A stretch of DNA of 64,000 nt, from positions 13,388,174-13,452,173 of the forward strand of contig JAAALK010000084.1 in assembly GCA_019279435.1 (NCBI GenBank). The letters run 5' to 3'. The DNA comes from Zizania palustris. Lineage: Eukaryota; Streptophyta; Magnoliopsida; Poales; Poaceae. The notes beneath the pieces were generated by a model. That model did not search any database and was not told the DNA's origin. It saw only the letters and a list, made by a program, of their open reading frames with translations. Position numbers and translations under genes: made by a program. Shown here piece by piece: positions 1 to 11,100 of the stretch (positions are counted from its first letter, which is position 1; each line of letters opens with the position of its first letter).

Positions 1-714
1 ATTATCATTCAATGAATGAGATGTATTGTATTTGCATACTCCGTCTGCATGCTTCGCACAATTTGATTGCTTCTAACGTTTTAGCTTGTCACGCTCGTAC
101 TACGCATTTCATTCGCACACTTCTCATACTTGCTTCCCCCCTTGCTCGTGGAAGCTAGGGACTTAGTCGTTGCTGGTGCGGGCAATAAAAATGCGGGTGC
201 ACCTTTTGGCGGCTTTAGATGCTTATATCACATCGAGCGAAGGACTCTTTTGGGCTTCAAATGCATTAATTTGGAGCGAAGCAAGGCTTCAGCGTAGCCA
301 AATTAAGCGAAGCATGCTTCAACATGCTTGGATTTGAATGTTGTGCGCGAGCGAAGCTCTGAAACGCACTTAAATTTTAAGCGAAGCATGACTTTGAGAT
401 GCTTAATTTTTAGATTAGATCATGTCACGCGAAGTGAGGCCTCGGTGCGCGTTCAGATAGCGAAGTAAAGCTTATTGAGCTTGATCCTATAGTGAATGAA
501 AAGGATATTTGATGTGGATTCACCGAACCTGCGATAAGTCGAGCCACCTTTGACTCTGGGTCACCTATGACCCTGGGCCACCTTCGACCGAGGGATGCAC
601 CAGGCTAGAGCCTGGGATCCCGGACTTGTCGAGCCGTCGCTCAAAAGTCTCAAAGCCTACTGCTACGGGCCCGGAGGCACTGTGTAGCCTTCGGAGGGTG
701 CTCCGGATTTTTTA

Positions 715-990
715 AAGCGAAGCAAGGCTTCGAATTTTAAATAAGGCGAACCAAGGCTTCGGGTTTTTGATAAGGTGAAGCAAGGCTTCAAATTTTTAAA
801 AGGAGACAAGGCTTCGATTTCAAAACGCGAAGCAAGGCTTCGGTTTTAAAATGCGAAGAGAGGCTTCAACTTTTAACAAGATGGAGCAAATGTTTGCTTT
901 AAACGCGAAGCAAGGCTTCGACTTAAGGCGAAGCAGGGCTTCGATTTAAGGCGAAGAGAGGCTTCGATTTAAGGCGAAGCGAGGCTTCGA
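715..990. repeat. Irregular array of CGAAGC-nnn-GCTTCG hairpin words
   Basis: About ten copies of a 15-base near-palindrome, CGAAGCAAGGCTTCG and variants, are spaced roughly 25-35 bases apart by AT-rich linkers such as AATTTTAAA. Looser copies continue on both sides (about 240-400 and 1080-1260). Each unit could fold as a six-base-pair hairpin. The array lies in the presumed leader of element I. No coding role is visible. Confidence 0.75.
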
Positions 991-1296
991 TTTTATATTA
1001 ATGTAATTGCAGATTGGTACATCGAAGGGATGCTTCGGCAGTGTACATACCTCGAAAAGTGGGTGAAAACTTTCCTCGTAGCCCCTGGGGCTTCAACGGC
1101 CTTCGACACGCGAAGCGGAGCCCCTTACTGGAGGGTGTGCTCCGAAGCGTGAAGGATGGAGGAAGGCAAAGAAGGCCTTTGAACTGCACCCAAAGCCCCT
1201 TGCCGGAGGGTGCGTGAAGCAAGAAAGCTTCGAAGCTCCCCCCTCAAGCGCACTTCGAATTGCACACAGTGGCAGAGAACTTAGCTTTTAGGCCTA

Positions 1297-1319
1297 AGGT
1301 CCCCATGGACGGTGCTGAC
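1297..1319 (-). other. Primer-binding-site-like sequence of element I
   Basis: On the minus strand, the bases just inside the LTR read GTCAGCACCGTCCATGGGG. This is close to the sequence after the 5' LTRs of E (GTTGGCGCCGACCGTGGGG) and C (GTTGGCACCATCTGTGG). The match marks 1320-2267 as the 5' LTR of a minus-strand Tat element related to C and E. I have not assigned the tRNA. Confidence 0.6.
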
Positions 1320-2267
1320 TGTTGTAGCAATTGTGTTAGCTACAGCACATGTTTTGTATGTGTGTATAGTATGTAAAATGAACCTCGAAGGGTTATCTCA
1401 GAAGGAGAAAAGATTTATACTGGTTCAGACCTCCCCTAAGGGATAATATCCCTACGTCTAGTTTGTGGTGGATTTGGCATAGTATGCCTCGATGGAGTTT
1501 AGTGAACCCCGGGGCTCTCATCGCCCTGGAGGAGCTAACATGTTACAAGGGCTTGGCCCTGCTTTTATAGGCACGCAGGCCAAAGGAAAAGACCTAAATG
1601 CCCTCTATAAGTCATAGGCTTTATAGGGGCAAAGAAGGGAAAAGGCTAGTCTACTGTACAAAGTGCTTTACAGCTTTACAGACGTGTCAGATAAACATCA
1701 CTTCTTGACCAGCTAAACGACATACTAGGGGCAGAGGGGCCCCTGGTATGACTTGTACACTTGTAGCGAGGTACAGATATTTTCTGGGTTCGGAGTAGGG
1801 GCCGGAGCTCTTCAGGCGGAGGCTGCAAGGAAGGCTTCAAAGTACACTTTAATGTGGGCTTCAAAGTATACTCCAGATTGAACTCCGAACTGGGTTCTTG
1901 GAGACTTAGCTTTGAATCGGCTGAAAAGGGTCCGGAGACTGGCTCTGGGGAGCTCCGAAAGGGGCTCGAAGGTTAACTCCGAACAAAGCTCGAAGGTTAA
2001 CTCTGAAGTTAGCCCGGAGGATAACTTCGAAACCAGCCTAAGACTTAGCTTCTAGCAAACTTCAAGGGAGCTTGGAGGCTTCGCTCCGAAGGGCTCCGAA
2101 AGGGGTTTGGAGGCCTCGCTCCAAAGGGCTCCGAAATAGAACCTTGAGACTTAGAAATAACTCCTCCCGATAGGAACATGCTTCGTCAGTGTCGGGCTCT
2201 GGGCCGAAGGCTGTCGAAGGCTGACGTCATTTGGTCCCTATTTAAGGGAAAACTTATTCCCCCAACA
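1320..2267 (-). mobile_element. 5' LTR of Tat-type gypsy element I
   Basis: On the minus strand the LTR starts TGTTGGGGGAATAAG at 2267 and ends ...CAACA at 1320, giving TGTTG/CAACA inverted ends. A minus-strand TATA box (CTATAAAAGC) lies at about 1561-1570. The TGTTGGGGGAA start is shared with the LTRs of C and E. The five bases outside the 5' end (2268-2272, TTGAC) should be the target duplication; the other copy is outside the window. Confidence 0.7.
2222..2229. promoter_or_regulatory. TGACGTCA palindrome in LTR I
   Basis: A perfect TGACGTCA, the canonical bZIP/TGA-factor (CRE-type) core, lies about 40 bases inside the 5' end of LTR I, in the U3 region upstream of its TATA box. A single copy of an 8-base palindrome can arise by chance, so function is inferred from position only. 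Confidence 0.35.
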
Positions 2268-2272
2268 TTGAC

Positions 2273-2676
2273 CGTGCGACAACTCGTAGTGGGCTTTACC
2301 AAATCTAGATGTCAACAAAAAGCAGTGAACATTCAATTTTCTAGTTTAGGTCCCAGTGAGTTTTAGCATGTTATCCAATTTGTCACTGCTCGAGAGATCT
2401 AGGCTACCCTCTAGGCACACCATGAGGGGACAACTTTGGTAAAGGCTAGGCTCTATCATACCCATTGGCGAGAATATGAAAATTCTCACAAAAGCCGGGC
2501 GAGACTGTCGAGGCTCTGTTTGGTCGCTTTCAGTCGACCTTTAACAAGCTTTAGGCCAACAAGCCAACAGAGATCAGCTAGGATCATGAATAGGTGCTCA
2601 AGGTTCTTCATACCTTGGACCCTAAGATCTGATAGATCAAGGTATCTTCCATTGTTGAGAGTGCTTCTTATGATAC
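2273..2676 (+). pseudogene. Ty1/copia SIRE-type gag fragment (element J)
   Basis: From about 2328 the sequence matches the gag of copia D at about 47985-48345: the segments reading KAVNI, SGLGP-EF, AREI-ATL-AHHEG, VKARLYHTHWREYEN, and HTLDPK match in order, broken by several stops and frameshifts. It is cut on the left by LTR I and on the right by LTR G exactly at TATGATAC (D continues CTTGACC there). It is the host sequence into which both flanking gypsy elements inserted. The first 55 bases are not clearly matched. Confidence 0.8.
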
Positions 2677-4184
2677 TGTTGATAGCAAAAAATGGCATTA
2701 ATGGCTAGATTATCAAAATATCAATTTTTGGTGATTTGGGCTGAAAATACACATGTCCAAGGTCTGACCAAAGCCCTACGAGACTGAAGCCCATCGAGCT
2801 ATGGGCTCCGAAGGCCTCCAGCCAGCCCATGGGCTTCGACCAGGAAACCTCCGAAGCCCTACGAGACTGAAGCCCGTCGAGCTATGGGCTCCGAAGGCCT
2901 CCAGCCAGCGCATGGGCTTTGACTAGGAAGCCTTCGGAGGCCCACGCTGCCGAAGCTTCGAGAACCTTCGGAGGCCCAAGCTGCCGAAGCTTCGGGAACC
3001 TTAGGAGGCCCACGTTGCCGAAGCTTCGGGAACCTTCGGAGGCCCACGCTGCCGAAGCTTTGGGAACCTTCGGAGGCCCACGCTATCGAAGCTTCGGCAC
3101 GAGGAGCAGGCCTCAGCGGGCCTGGCCGAAGCCCACTTCGGTAGAGATAGAGTTGGACGCGTTTCCAGCTCAATCTTTATCTCTATTCGGCTGGATTAAT
3201 AGTAGATTAGATTAGAATTAACCCTCTATAAATAGAGAGGCCTGGCAGGCGTGGAGAACCCCCCCCCAACACAAACAAAACCAAAGACATGCTTTGATCG
3301 TATCTTTACTTTACCTTTACTTTCCTATACCTCTTCGTGGGTTTGCCTGGAAGCCCTCCGTCCGCCACTACGGAACAGTGGTAAGCCTTGGTACTTTGCC
3401 CGTGAAGTCGCCGTTAATCTACGTAACAGATTGCTATCACCTTGTTACTTCACCTGTGAAGTATCCGCTAATCTGCGTAATAGATTGCTACCTTCGCCAC
3501 CCGTGCAACACCTCGCAAATTCGGTCCTAAGGCCAAATTGGTACTTCGCTTCATCCCTGTTGCAGGTTCGCACATTCGGAGCCCCTTCGCCGGAGGTGTT
3601 CGGAGCTGAGAAATCGGTTCCGGAGGTCCCTAGGACGCCCTTCGACAAGACTGTAGGCTTCGACAGCAGGCTTCGCCAGCATACTTCATCGTGATAGGCT
3701 TCACCACGAACATACTCTGCGCTAAGATGAAGTTTCACCCGGACGTGGCCTTCGCGCCACCACTCTGTAATTCGCTCCATCGGAGATCACATGCCGAACC
3801 CCGCTATTCGGAGGTGATCACCGTGATTAGATCCGTTTGGAATTTACCTTCGGCCGGATCAGTTCGAACGCCGAAGCACCCTTCGGTGAAGCACTTCGCA
3901 CCAGACGCTGAAGGTACCCTTTGGCGCACCCTTCGCATCAGACTTCGAACTAGGAGGGCTCCGACTGGTTTGCTGATTTTCAACCTGTTTAACCTATTTC
4001 TTTCGGCTAATTGGATTATTTTGTGTAATCTAGGTTGCCTGGCGACTCCACCCCCCTTATCACTATTAAGGGTAATCGGAACGCGGCGTCGGTGCTACGT
4101 CATGCTTAGGCCTGTCCCTAAGTATCCGTGCACTTTTGGATCGCCGGATTGACCCAAGTGCGGGGGCACGTTTCCGTGTCAACA
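2677..4184 (+). mobile_element. 5' LTR of element G
   Basis: It starts TGTTGATAGC at the exact point where the copia gag match of J stops, and ends TGTCAACA just before a primer-binding-like site. The ends form a TGTTGA/TCAACA inverted repeat. Length is 1508 bp. A TATA box TATAAATA lies at 3227-3234. Two tandem-repeat arrays lie upstream of it. The transcribed part (about 3260 onward) has no recognisable gene. Confidence 0.75.
2773..3098. repeat. 83-bp (x2) and 34-bp (about x5) tandem arrays in U3 of LTR G
   Basis: An 83-bp unit starting GCCCTACGAGACTGAAG occurs at 2773 and 2856. It is followed by about five copies of a 34-bp unit (GAACCTTCGGAGGCCCACGC...), starting at 2962, 2996, 3030 and 3064 with a partial copy before. 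Neither period is a multiple of three. The arrays sit about 130-450 bp upstream of the TATA box, as enhancer-like direct repeats often do in LTRs; that role is inferred. Confidence 0.85.
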
Positions 4185-4191
4185 CACTTTC

Positions 4192-4208
4192 TGGTGACTC
4201 CACTGGGG
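4192..4208 (+). other. Primer-binding-like site of element G
   Basis: TGGTGACTCCACTGGGG lies seven bases after the LTR end. Its form resembles the primer sites of Ogre/Atlantys-type Tat elements. The spacing is slightly long and I have not identified the tRNA. Confidence 0.6.
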
Positions 4209-4224
4209 AAGGAGCTATGCCAAC

Positions 4225-7110
4225 ATGATGAGTACGTCTACATCGGCCACCGGTACATCTACTACGACTACTACGTCTACACCGCCGATGGACGCAATAG
4301 GAGGCTTGGATATCGACAACCGCAACATAATGTCACCTACACTTGAAGATATCCCCGCTGGAGACCGAGCAGAAATCGAGGCAAGGCTAAAGGCGCTCCA
4401 AGACATGATGCTTTGAGGCTACATCAAGACACGCGCAGGCTTTGTCAAGCGTGACATCGTGACCCCTGACCCCGCTTAGGTCCAGGTAACACCGGTATCG
4501 CCTCGTTTATCTTCTTTAGAAATTGAGCAGAAAATAGCCGCATCAGTAGATCAGGCCATTTGCACTTCGCTAGCCAACCGTTTAGATTCGGCAGTCAGCT
4601 CCCAAGTAGAGGCGACTCTTAGAAGGTTCGGCTTCACTGAGGCCGCAACCCCGGTTCCTATAGCTAGTGCACCTCCGACGAACATGTCTCCGGCCTCACC
4701 ACTTATGGCCGAGACCAGTCATTATACCTATGGATAAACTAACACTGCAACACCGGTGCCAATACCCGCGCTACCCGCACCACACGCGCAGGCGCCCGGA
4801 CATGAGCACGTTATACAAATAGCGCGTAGGGAAGAAGCACATGGCCGACACTGCCGATATCCCACCGCGTGTCGCACCCCCACATGAGAGGTGCATGCAA
4901 ACAAACTGCCAAGATGATTTAGATGAGCGGATCCGCGCACTGTTTAGGGAGTGTGCCAGCTTCGTGCCCAAGGGATGGGTTAGGGTTTATCGCAAACCAT
5001 ACCCCGATCATCTTGATACAGTGCCCTACCCTCGCGGCTATAGGATCCCCGAGTTTACTAAATTCGATGGCGAGGGTAGCAGGACCACACTAGAGCATGT
5101 TAGTCAATTTTTGGCATAGTGTGGAGAGGTTAGCGGGATAGACGCCCTAAAGGTTAGACTATTTTCTCTCTCGCTATTCGGCACAACTTTCACTTGGTTT
5201 TCGACTCTCCCGCCGAACTCCATCCACACGTGGGACAATTTAGAGCGGAAGTTCCATGATTATTTCTACACGGATGAAACAGAGCTTAGGCTTTCACATT
5301 TGACATCGGTTAAGCAAAAATCTAGTGAGAGCGCCTCTGAGTATATCAAGCGTTTCAGAGATACCAGAAACTGATGCTTTAGTCTTAATATTTCAGAAAG
5401 GGACTTGGCAGAATTAGCTTTTAACGGGTTGCGTTCCGAACTTAAAGAAAGGTTAGATAACCAAAACTTTTTAGAAGTTAGCCAAGTCCTACAGCAGGCT
5501 CTGGTGCAAGAAGGCCGAGCCAAAGATAAGAAATTTATTAAGACGTTTAGCAAGCCTAGGGCCGAGATCCACATCATGGAACGCTCTGATGAGGAGGAGT
5601 CAGAGGAGGAGGATTCGGCCGATATGTACGCGGCCGAATGGGTTACAAACGCTAAAAACAAACCTGTCACTTGCTCAGAGCTACGACCATCCCCCACGAA
5701 GAATAAACTTAATGAGGTCAAGTACTCGTTCGACGTGACTAAATGTGACAAAATATTTTATTTCCTCTTAAAAAGTCAGCTTCTCAGGTTACCTAAGGGT
5801 CAGGTTATCCCACCTACCGACGAGTTAAAAAAGCATCCATACTGTAAGTGGCATGATTCGCATTCTCATAATACTAGTGATTGCAATGTTTTTTGACGGC
5901 AGATACAATCGGCCATAGAAGAAGGACGATTGAAGATAGACCATGATCCAAAAATGAAGCTGGATAAAGATCCTTTTCCAGTCAACGTCGTTGACCTCGG
6001 CGAGAGGAAGGTGTTCATTTGGCCAGAACAGGACGAGTCTGCTAAAGGAAAGGATGTGATTGTTGGAGAATCACGTACTCGCACACTCGTGCCAAAGAAC
6101 CCCGAGGTAGGAGTGTGTAAACAAAACACCAATACCCCTTCGCCTAAGGCTCGTAAGAGGCCGAAGGTGACATATAACATGCTGTTGAACAAGCATCATA
6201 AGAGGGCCAAAGAAGCAGGCCCGCGCGCTCAGCCAAAGCAGCTGAAGGGGCCAAAACCTTCGAAGGGTACCTTCGGACCGAAGGTTGCAACCTGTCCGCA
6301 CGAAGGCTTTGGGCTAAGGTATCCTGGTGCTCCTACCGATGGTTCTGAGCCACAATGGACGAACCCCCGGAGCAACAACTTCGAACCCCAATGGTCGGGT
6401 TCTCCGCACGACAACTTCGCACCCCAGTGGTCGAGTCCCCCATGCGACAGCTTCGGCCCCCAATGGCCGAAACCCGCACCATGGTGGACTCCTCCGATGG
6501 GAGGCTTCGGCCCGCACTGGCCAAACATACCTCCGACCTAGCAGGACCCTTCGCTAGTATGGTCTGAGATGCCTTCAACATGGCCGAACCACCCTCAGGC
6601 AATGGGTTCGGCTCGCAGTGGGCGATGCCGCTACAGCCTCTGATGCCTCCGCCGTATGATCGGGCGGGAACCCCGTGGGCTCCGCACGTATCTGGGTCAG
6701 GGTACCCTCCGCAGACTGACCCTATGCCTTGTTTTCCTTCGGAGTATTATGGATGGCAGGGGCAAACAAACGCAGCGGAGGGGGCATCGTCCACAGACTG
6801 TTTGTGATACCTCCGAATTGGGCCCTGTAGAGCAAAGCCGAAGGGTGCGAGCACGCAGAGGCCAAAGTCAGGGAGTCCGAAGCCATAACTATCAGAGTTG
6901 GGTCTCAGGAAGTCCCAATCCCGAAGACTTCGCCGCCAAAGGCTAACGGAGGTAACCCGCATACTTCGGCCAGACTCTGCGCCGAAGCTTGGTTCGATCG
7001 GCCGGATGGGGCTGATCTGGTCGACGGGGTTCGTAGCGAAGCCCCCTTCGAACATAGGGCACCCGAGGCCAAAGAGCACACTTTGGCTAGAATTAACAGG
7101 GGTCAAACAG
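4225..7110 (+). pseudogene. Gag of Tat-type element G (degenerate)
   Basis: Gag forms the particle and packages element RNA. The N-terminal piece (4225-4416) is Thr/Ser-rich. After a frameshift, one frame runs from 4841 to 6541, with the conserved Tat gag core at about 5040-5400 (YRIPEFTKFDGEGSR, then TFTWFSTLPPNSI-TWDNLE-KFHDYFY). An acidic stretch lies at about 5580-5640 and a degenerate zinc-finger-like C-K-W-H...H...C at about 5840-5890. The C-terminal part carries in-frame Trp repeats (F-PQW) at 6350-6500. Internal stops at 5117 (TAG), about 5372 (TGA), 5894 (TGA) and 6539 (TAG) each sit where Gln or Arg would fit. Further frameshifts follow after 6541. It cannot make full-length Gag. 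Confidence 0.8.
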
Positions 7111-7187
7111 TAGCTCTAGGCACCAAGCCGAAGTCGTCTTGGGCTCCTCCGGGCATGTCCAAATCATAGAAAAGACGCCTACAAAGG

Positions 7188-8170
7188 TTGCGGGCACAGG
7201 AGATGCGCAAGAAGGTAGCTGAGGCCGAGCGTGATGCTATCTTCGAAGAGATCCGCCCTCAGCCAGCCACAAAGCAGGTATGGAGAGAGAAGCCGGTTGA
7301 GGTAACCAACCCAGCTCCTTGCCCAAGCGATGACGAGGACGACTTGCTTGACGATGATTACTCGCCCGTCTCTGAGGGGCCCACACCTCAAGCAATGGAC
7401 ATCAACATCGTCACGTTACCCGCCGAGTTTGCACCACCGCGGGATGAGGCCGAGATCGCCCAGTTGAACCTCGGTCCGTGCAGCGCCATCCTCGAGAAAC
7501 CCGAGGACTCGACTCGCCATCTAAAGCCTCTCTACATCAGGGGTCACATTGATGGAAAGCCAATTTCCCGGATGCTCGTCGACGACGGTGCCACGGTTAA
7601 TCTAATGCCTTATTCATTGTTGAAGAAACTTGGCAGGGACAAAGATGACAAGAAGAAAACCAACTTGATACTCAACGGCTTCAACGGCGAGAGTTCCAAA
7701 GCCAAGGGAGTACTCTCTATGGTGTTGACGGTGGGCAACAAGGCGTTGCCAATAGCTGTTCTTCATCATCGATGTACAAGGTAACTATAGTGTGTTACTC
7801 GGACACGAATAGATCCATGCGAACTGTTGCATCCCCTCTACCCTACACCAGTGCTTGGTACAGTGGGACATCGATGAGGTGGAGGTCATCCCCGCGGATA
7901 CTTCGGCCCATGTAGCTTTGGCTGATGTGTCGATTGACGCCATCCATAACAAAGTAGAATGTCTATCAGGTAGAGATCTTTCAGATTATGACTTTGTTAG
8001 TGTATCCGGAGGATGATTTGTACCAGTGTCTGTAAAGCCGGCTGGAGTAGCACAGCTATTTTTGTATTAGTAGTAATGTCTAGCAAAGATAATCTAGATT
8101 GGCTAAAGTCTCGCGTGGAGCAGTATCGGTCTAATAAGGATGGTATTGCCGAGGCCATCGAGGACTTTAG
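7188..8170 (+). pseudogene. Aspartic protease region of element G (truncated)
   Basis: Protease would cut the Gag-Pol polyprotein. An open stretch runs 7188-7784, with an acidic linker (DDEDDLLDDD) and then the active site LVDDGATVNLMPYSLL at about 7570-7620. DDGA replaces the more common DTGA/DSGA, as is usual in Tat elements. After a stop at 7782 the match continues in another frame (GNYSVLLGHE, then IHANCCIPSTLHQCLVQW, about 7785-7870). The sequence ends at the LTR of A before RT begins. The start is arbitrary, because this is part of a polyprotein. Confidence 0.85.
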
Positions 8171-11100
8171 TGTAACACCCCTAGAAATTAAAAAGGATTA
8201 AAATAAAGGAAAAATATTATTTAAATCATTTCTGGATTTATTTATTAAAGGAAAATCACAAAAGAACCCAAATAAAGCCAAACAGGGAGAAATACTCAAA
8301 ATCTGGACTTGAAAATTTTATGAGATGAACTAGAAGCCAAGATATAATTTTAGGAATTTTTACAAATTTTACCAACAGTGATTCAACCCTTAATCAAATA
8401 AATGAATTACTGGAATTATTTTAAATCAGAAATCAATTTTAATCTTATTGGGCCTCAACCCCAAAACCTCTCCTCCAAAGGCCTTTTTGGCCCAGCCCAT
8501 TATCCGCCCACCCACTGACAGGAGGGGCCCGCCTGTCGGCGCCGCTCCCCTCTCTCCTCCCGCCCGCGCCCCGCCTCGGCCCCACCAGTCAGCCTCCTCG
8601 CACCCCCTTCGCCCGCTGACAGCCAGGGCCCGCCTGTCGGCCCTTTCCTTTCTCGTTCGCTCGCTGACAGGTGGGGGCCACTTGTCAGGACCTTCGTCTC
8701 CGATGGAAGGGGATCGCTCCCCTTTCCTTCCCCGGCGATCCCCTTCTGTTTCCTCACCGCCGGCCACCGGATCGCCTCGGATCACCCTCCGATCACCTTC
8801 CCCGAGCGTTACCGACCCCATTCCATCCATAGCCCACGCGGTTTCGTGATTGAGGAAGTAAATCCGAGGATATGGAAACCTCGCCGGAGAGTTTAGGAAC
8901 CCTCTCGGTTTCCTCCGATCACCTTGCCATCTAGACGCCGATGACCCTCCTATTTAAACCCCTCCGGCCACCGCTCGTTGCCCACACCTCCTCAGCGCAA
9001 GCCTTTGCTTTCCAGAGCCCTGACAAGAAGTCTTCGGCCTTTGGTTCTGCTCCACCTCCGGCAGGCCCTCGCCGTCGATCCCGGCCTCCCCCGCCCTAGC
9101 CACCGCCACCAGAGGGACCGTCGATGACTCCCCGTCCCCGGCCACCCCTCCGTTGGCCGTGGACACCGCCGGACCGCCGTCGCCGTCGAGCACCCGTACG
9201 CTCTTCGCCGTCTACCCTCGCCGCCATCGCCGTCCGTCACCCATCGTCGCCGCTGAAGGTATCATCGTGATCCCCTTTCCCTCCACGTTCCATTTTTGGC
9301 CGTAGCTAGGCCCTTAGGTCCTCGCCGTCGCCATCGCCCCCACGCCAGAGGCCACCGTCGCCGGAGACGAAGGCGGTACACGCCCCCTTACGCCGTGCCG
9401 TGCCGGATCACGCCTCGGCCGTTCGATCACGATCGGAGGGCTAGGATTAAATCCCTCCGGGATTTAATCTGGGCCCTCGGATCTGGTCAAAGGGGTATCG
9501 AGGCCTCTCGGCCGTCGATCGTCACTTAAACCCCCCGATCGATCTCAGACGTCCACGCGTACCCCTTCGCTACGATTTAATCACAGCCGTCCGATTTCAT
9601 TAAACCCTCCCGCCTCGCGCTCAGCCGCCAGATCTGGATCCTACGGCTCTGGATCGGCCGGTCCACGCGCACAGTAGCGCGGTCCACTGTGGGCCTGGCT
9701 CACCGTGGACCAGAGCCCATTTCTGGTTTTAAATAAAATCCAGAAAATTGATTTAAACTTTGTAAATTCATATCTTGCTCATTTTAACTCCAAATTTCAC
9801 CATTCAAATTTTGTTAAATCCAGAATAATATTCTCTACACATTAATGCAATAAAAACAGTATGTTTCTGTTACCCAAAATATTCTTAATAAATAAATGAA
9901 TAAAAACCCCTTAGGATTAAAATTAATAATACAGAAAATAAATTAGGAAAAATCCTAAAAAGTTAAACTTTACTGTTTTATGCAAAAACTCAGAATATTA
10001 ATATATTACTTCACATAAAAACACCCACAACCATGTATGTTCCTTATTTGGTGGATTTTATCTGTTTATTGAATGTATTATTTATTTCTTTCGTATCGAG
10101 AAGACTACGAGTTCATCGAGGAGCAGGAGTTCTACCCCGAGGTTCCTCCATCCCCATTTGCTGATCAAGGCAAGTCATCGACCATCTCTGTGGAAACAGT
10201 TGATCATAATTGAGCCCATGCTTTAATAACTTATCGCTATAACCCATAGGTTAATATTGCATTAGTCAAATACTCAAGCCTTACACTTATATTTATTAAG
10301 ATCCCCGTCCTTGTGTGCAAACCCAAGCCATGCTTATTGAGCCTTAACTCCTTGTCACTCTACTATAAAAATATTAGCTAGTGCCCAATGTACCGACACA
10401 ACTGCTATAGGATAAAAAGAACGAGTCGTAGATAGCTGATTCTGTATATGAATTTCCCTGTTATTCTCGTCTCTGGACTCTGTTGGAGTTGGCTAGGTTA
10501 TAAGTATGGTGGGTTCCGGGTGCAAGCTCGGGCACTGGTTTGTCGCACCCTGGGGCACTATAAGGACCGGTCTGCGGGATCTGTTGCAAAGCACTTCCGT
10601 ACCAACCACAAGTCTAATGGGTAAGTCCTAACTGGAAGTATGGAATACTCCGGCTTGATGCACCATAGAGGAGGGGGCAAGGGGCTAGCCTGCGGGCGAC
10701 TTGTACCGACGAGGCTCAAGGGGGGGTATGGTGGGGCTCCGATGCGTCGGGACACCATATGAAACCCATAAGAGGGTGCTATTGAGTCGGGGAGGACTAT
10801 ATGGAAGGTTTTGGCACGAGTTCCCGTGTGATGGGTCATCTCGTTACACTCTGGTGTAAGTGATGAGTGCTGTGCCTTGTGGGTACAGTGGTACATCTCT
10901 GATTAGAGTAATTTAATCTTTTCGAAAAGCCGAGCCCACGGTCAAGGGCGGGTTGTGTGACTACTCGCAGTTAGTTTACAATTGTTTGAATGTTCGAGTT
11001 ATTCATGGCACGTAAGGACTGTTAAGCGAGGTGGGGCTGACTGTACCCCTCGAGTTAGAAGATGATGATACACATGCACATGTTTACTTTTCCGTACTAA

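Larger units (their letters stand above)
1..1319 (-). mobile_element. 5' internal leader of minus-strand Tat-type gypsy element I (partial)
   Basis: Read on the minus strand, this lies directly downstream of the LTR at 1320-2267 and of a primer-binding-like site. I see no intact gag or pol. A 74-codon open stretch at 998-1222 (minus) is not recognisable. The region is rich in GAAGC/GCTTC words. The first 600 bases hold no gene I can support. Assignment to element I rests on position and on the primer site; the leftmost part could belong to something else. Confidence 0.5.
2677..8170 (+). mobile_element. Tat/Ogre-like gypsy element G, 5' portion
   Basis: It comprises a 5' LTR (2677-4184), primer site, degenerate gag (4225-about 7100) and protease (about 7188-7800). 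It is cut at 8170 by the LTR of Tekay element A. Reverse transcriptase, integrase and the 3' LTR are not in the window; they would lie beyond A, in or past the gap, or are deleted. The protease style (DDGATVNLMP) and long 5' region fit the Tat lineage (Ogre/Atlantys-like branch). TSD candidate is GATAC at 2672-2676. Confidence 0.8.

Noticed and set aside
700..990. Reading the CGAAGC array as classical heat-shock elements (nGAAnnTTCn)
   Set aside because: Spacing between GAA and TTC does not match the alternating five-base heat-shock pattern.
8426..8849. Gly/Arg-rich minus-strand frames in LTR A
   Set aside because: Composition-driven; they overlap U3 of an LTR and are not conserved in LTR B.
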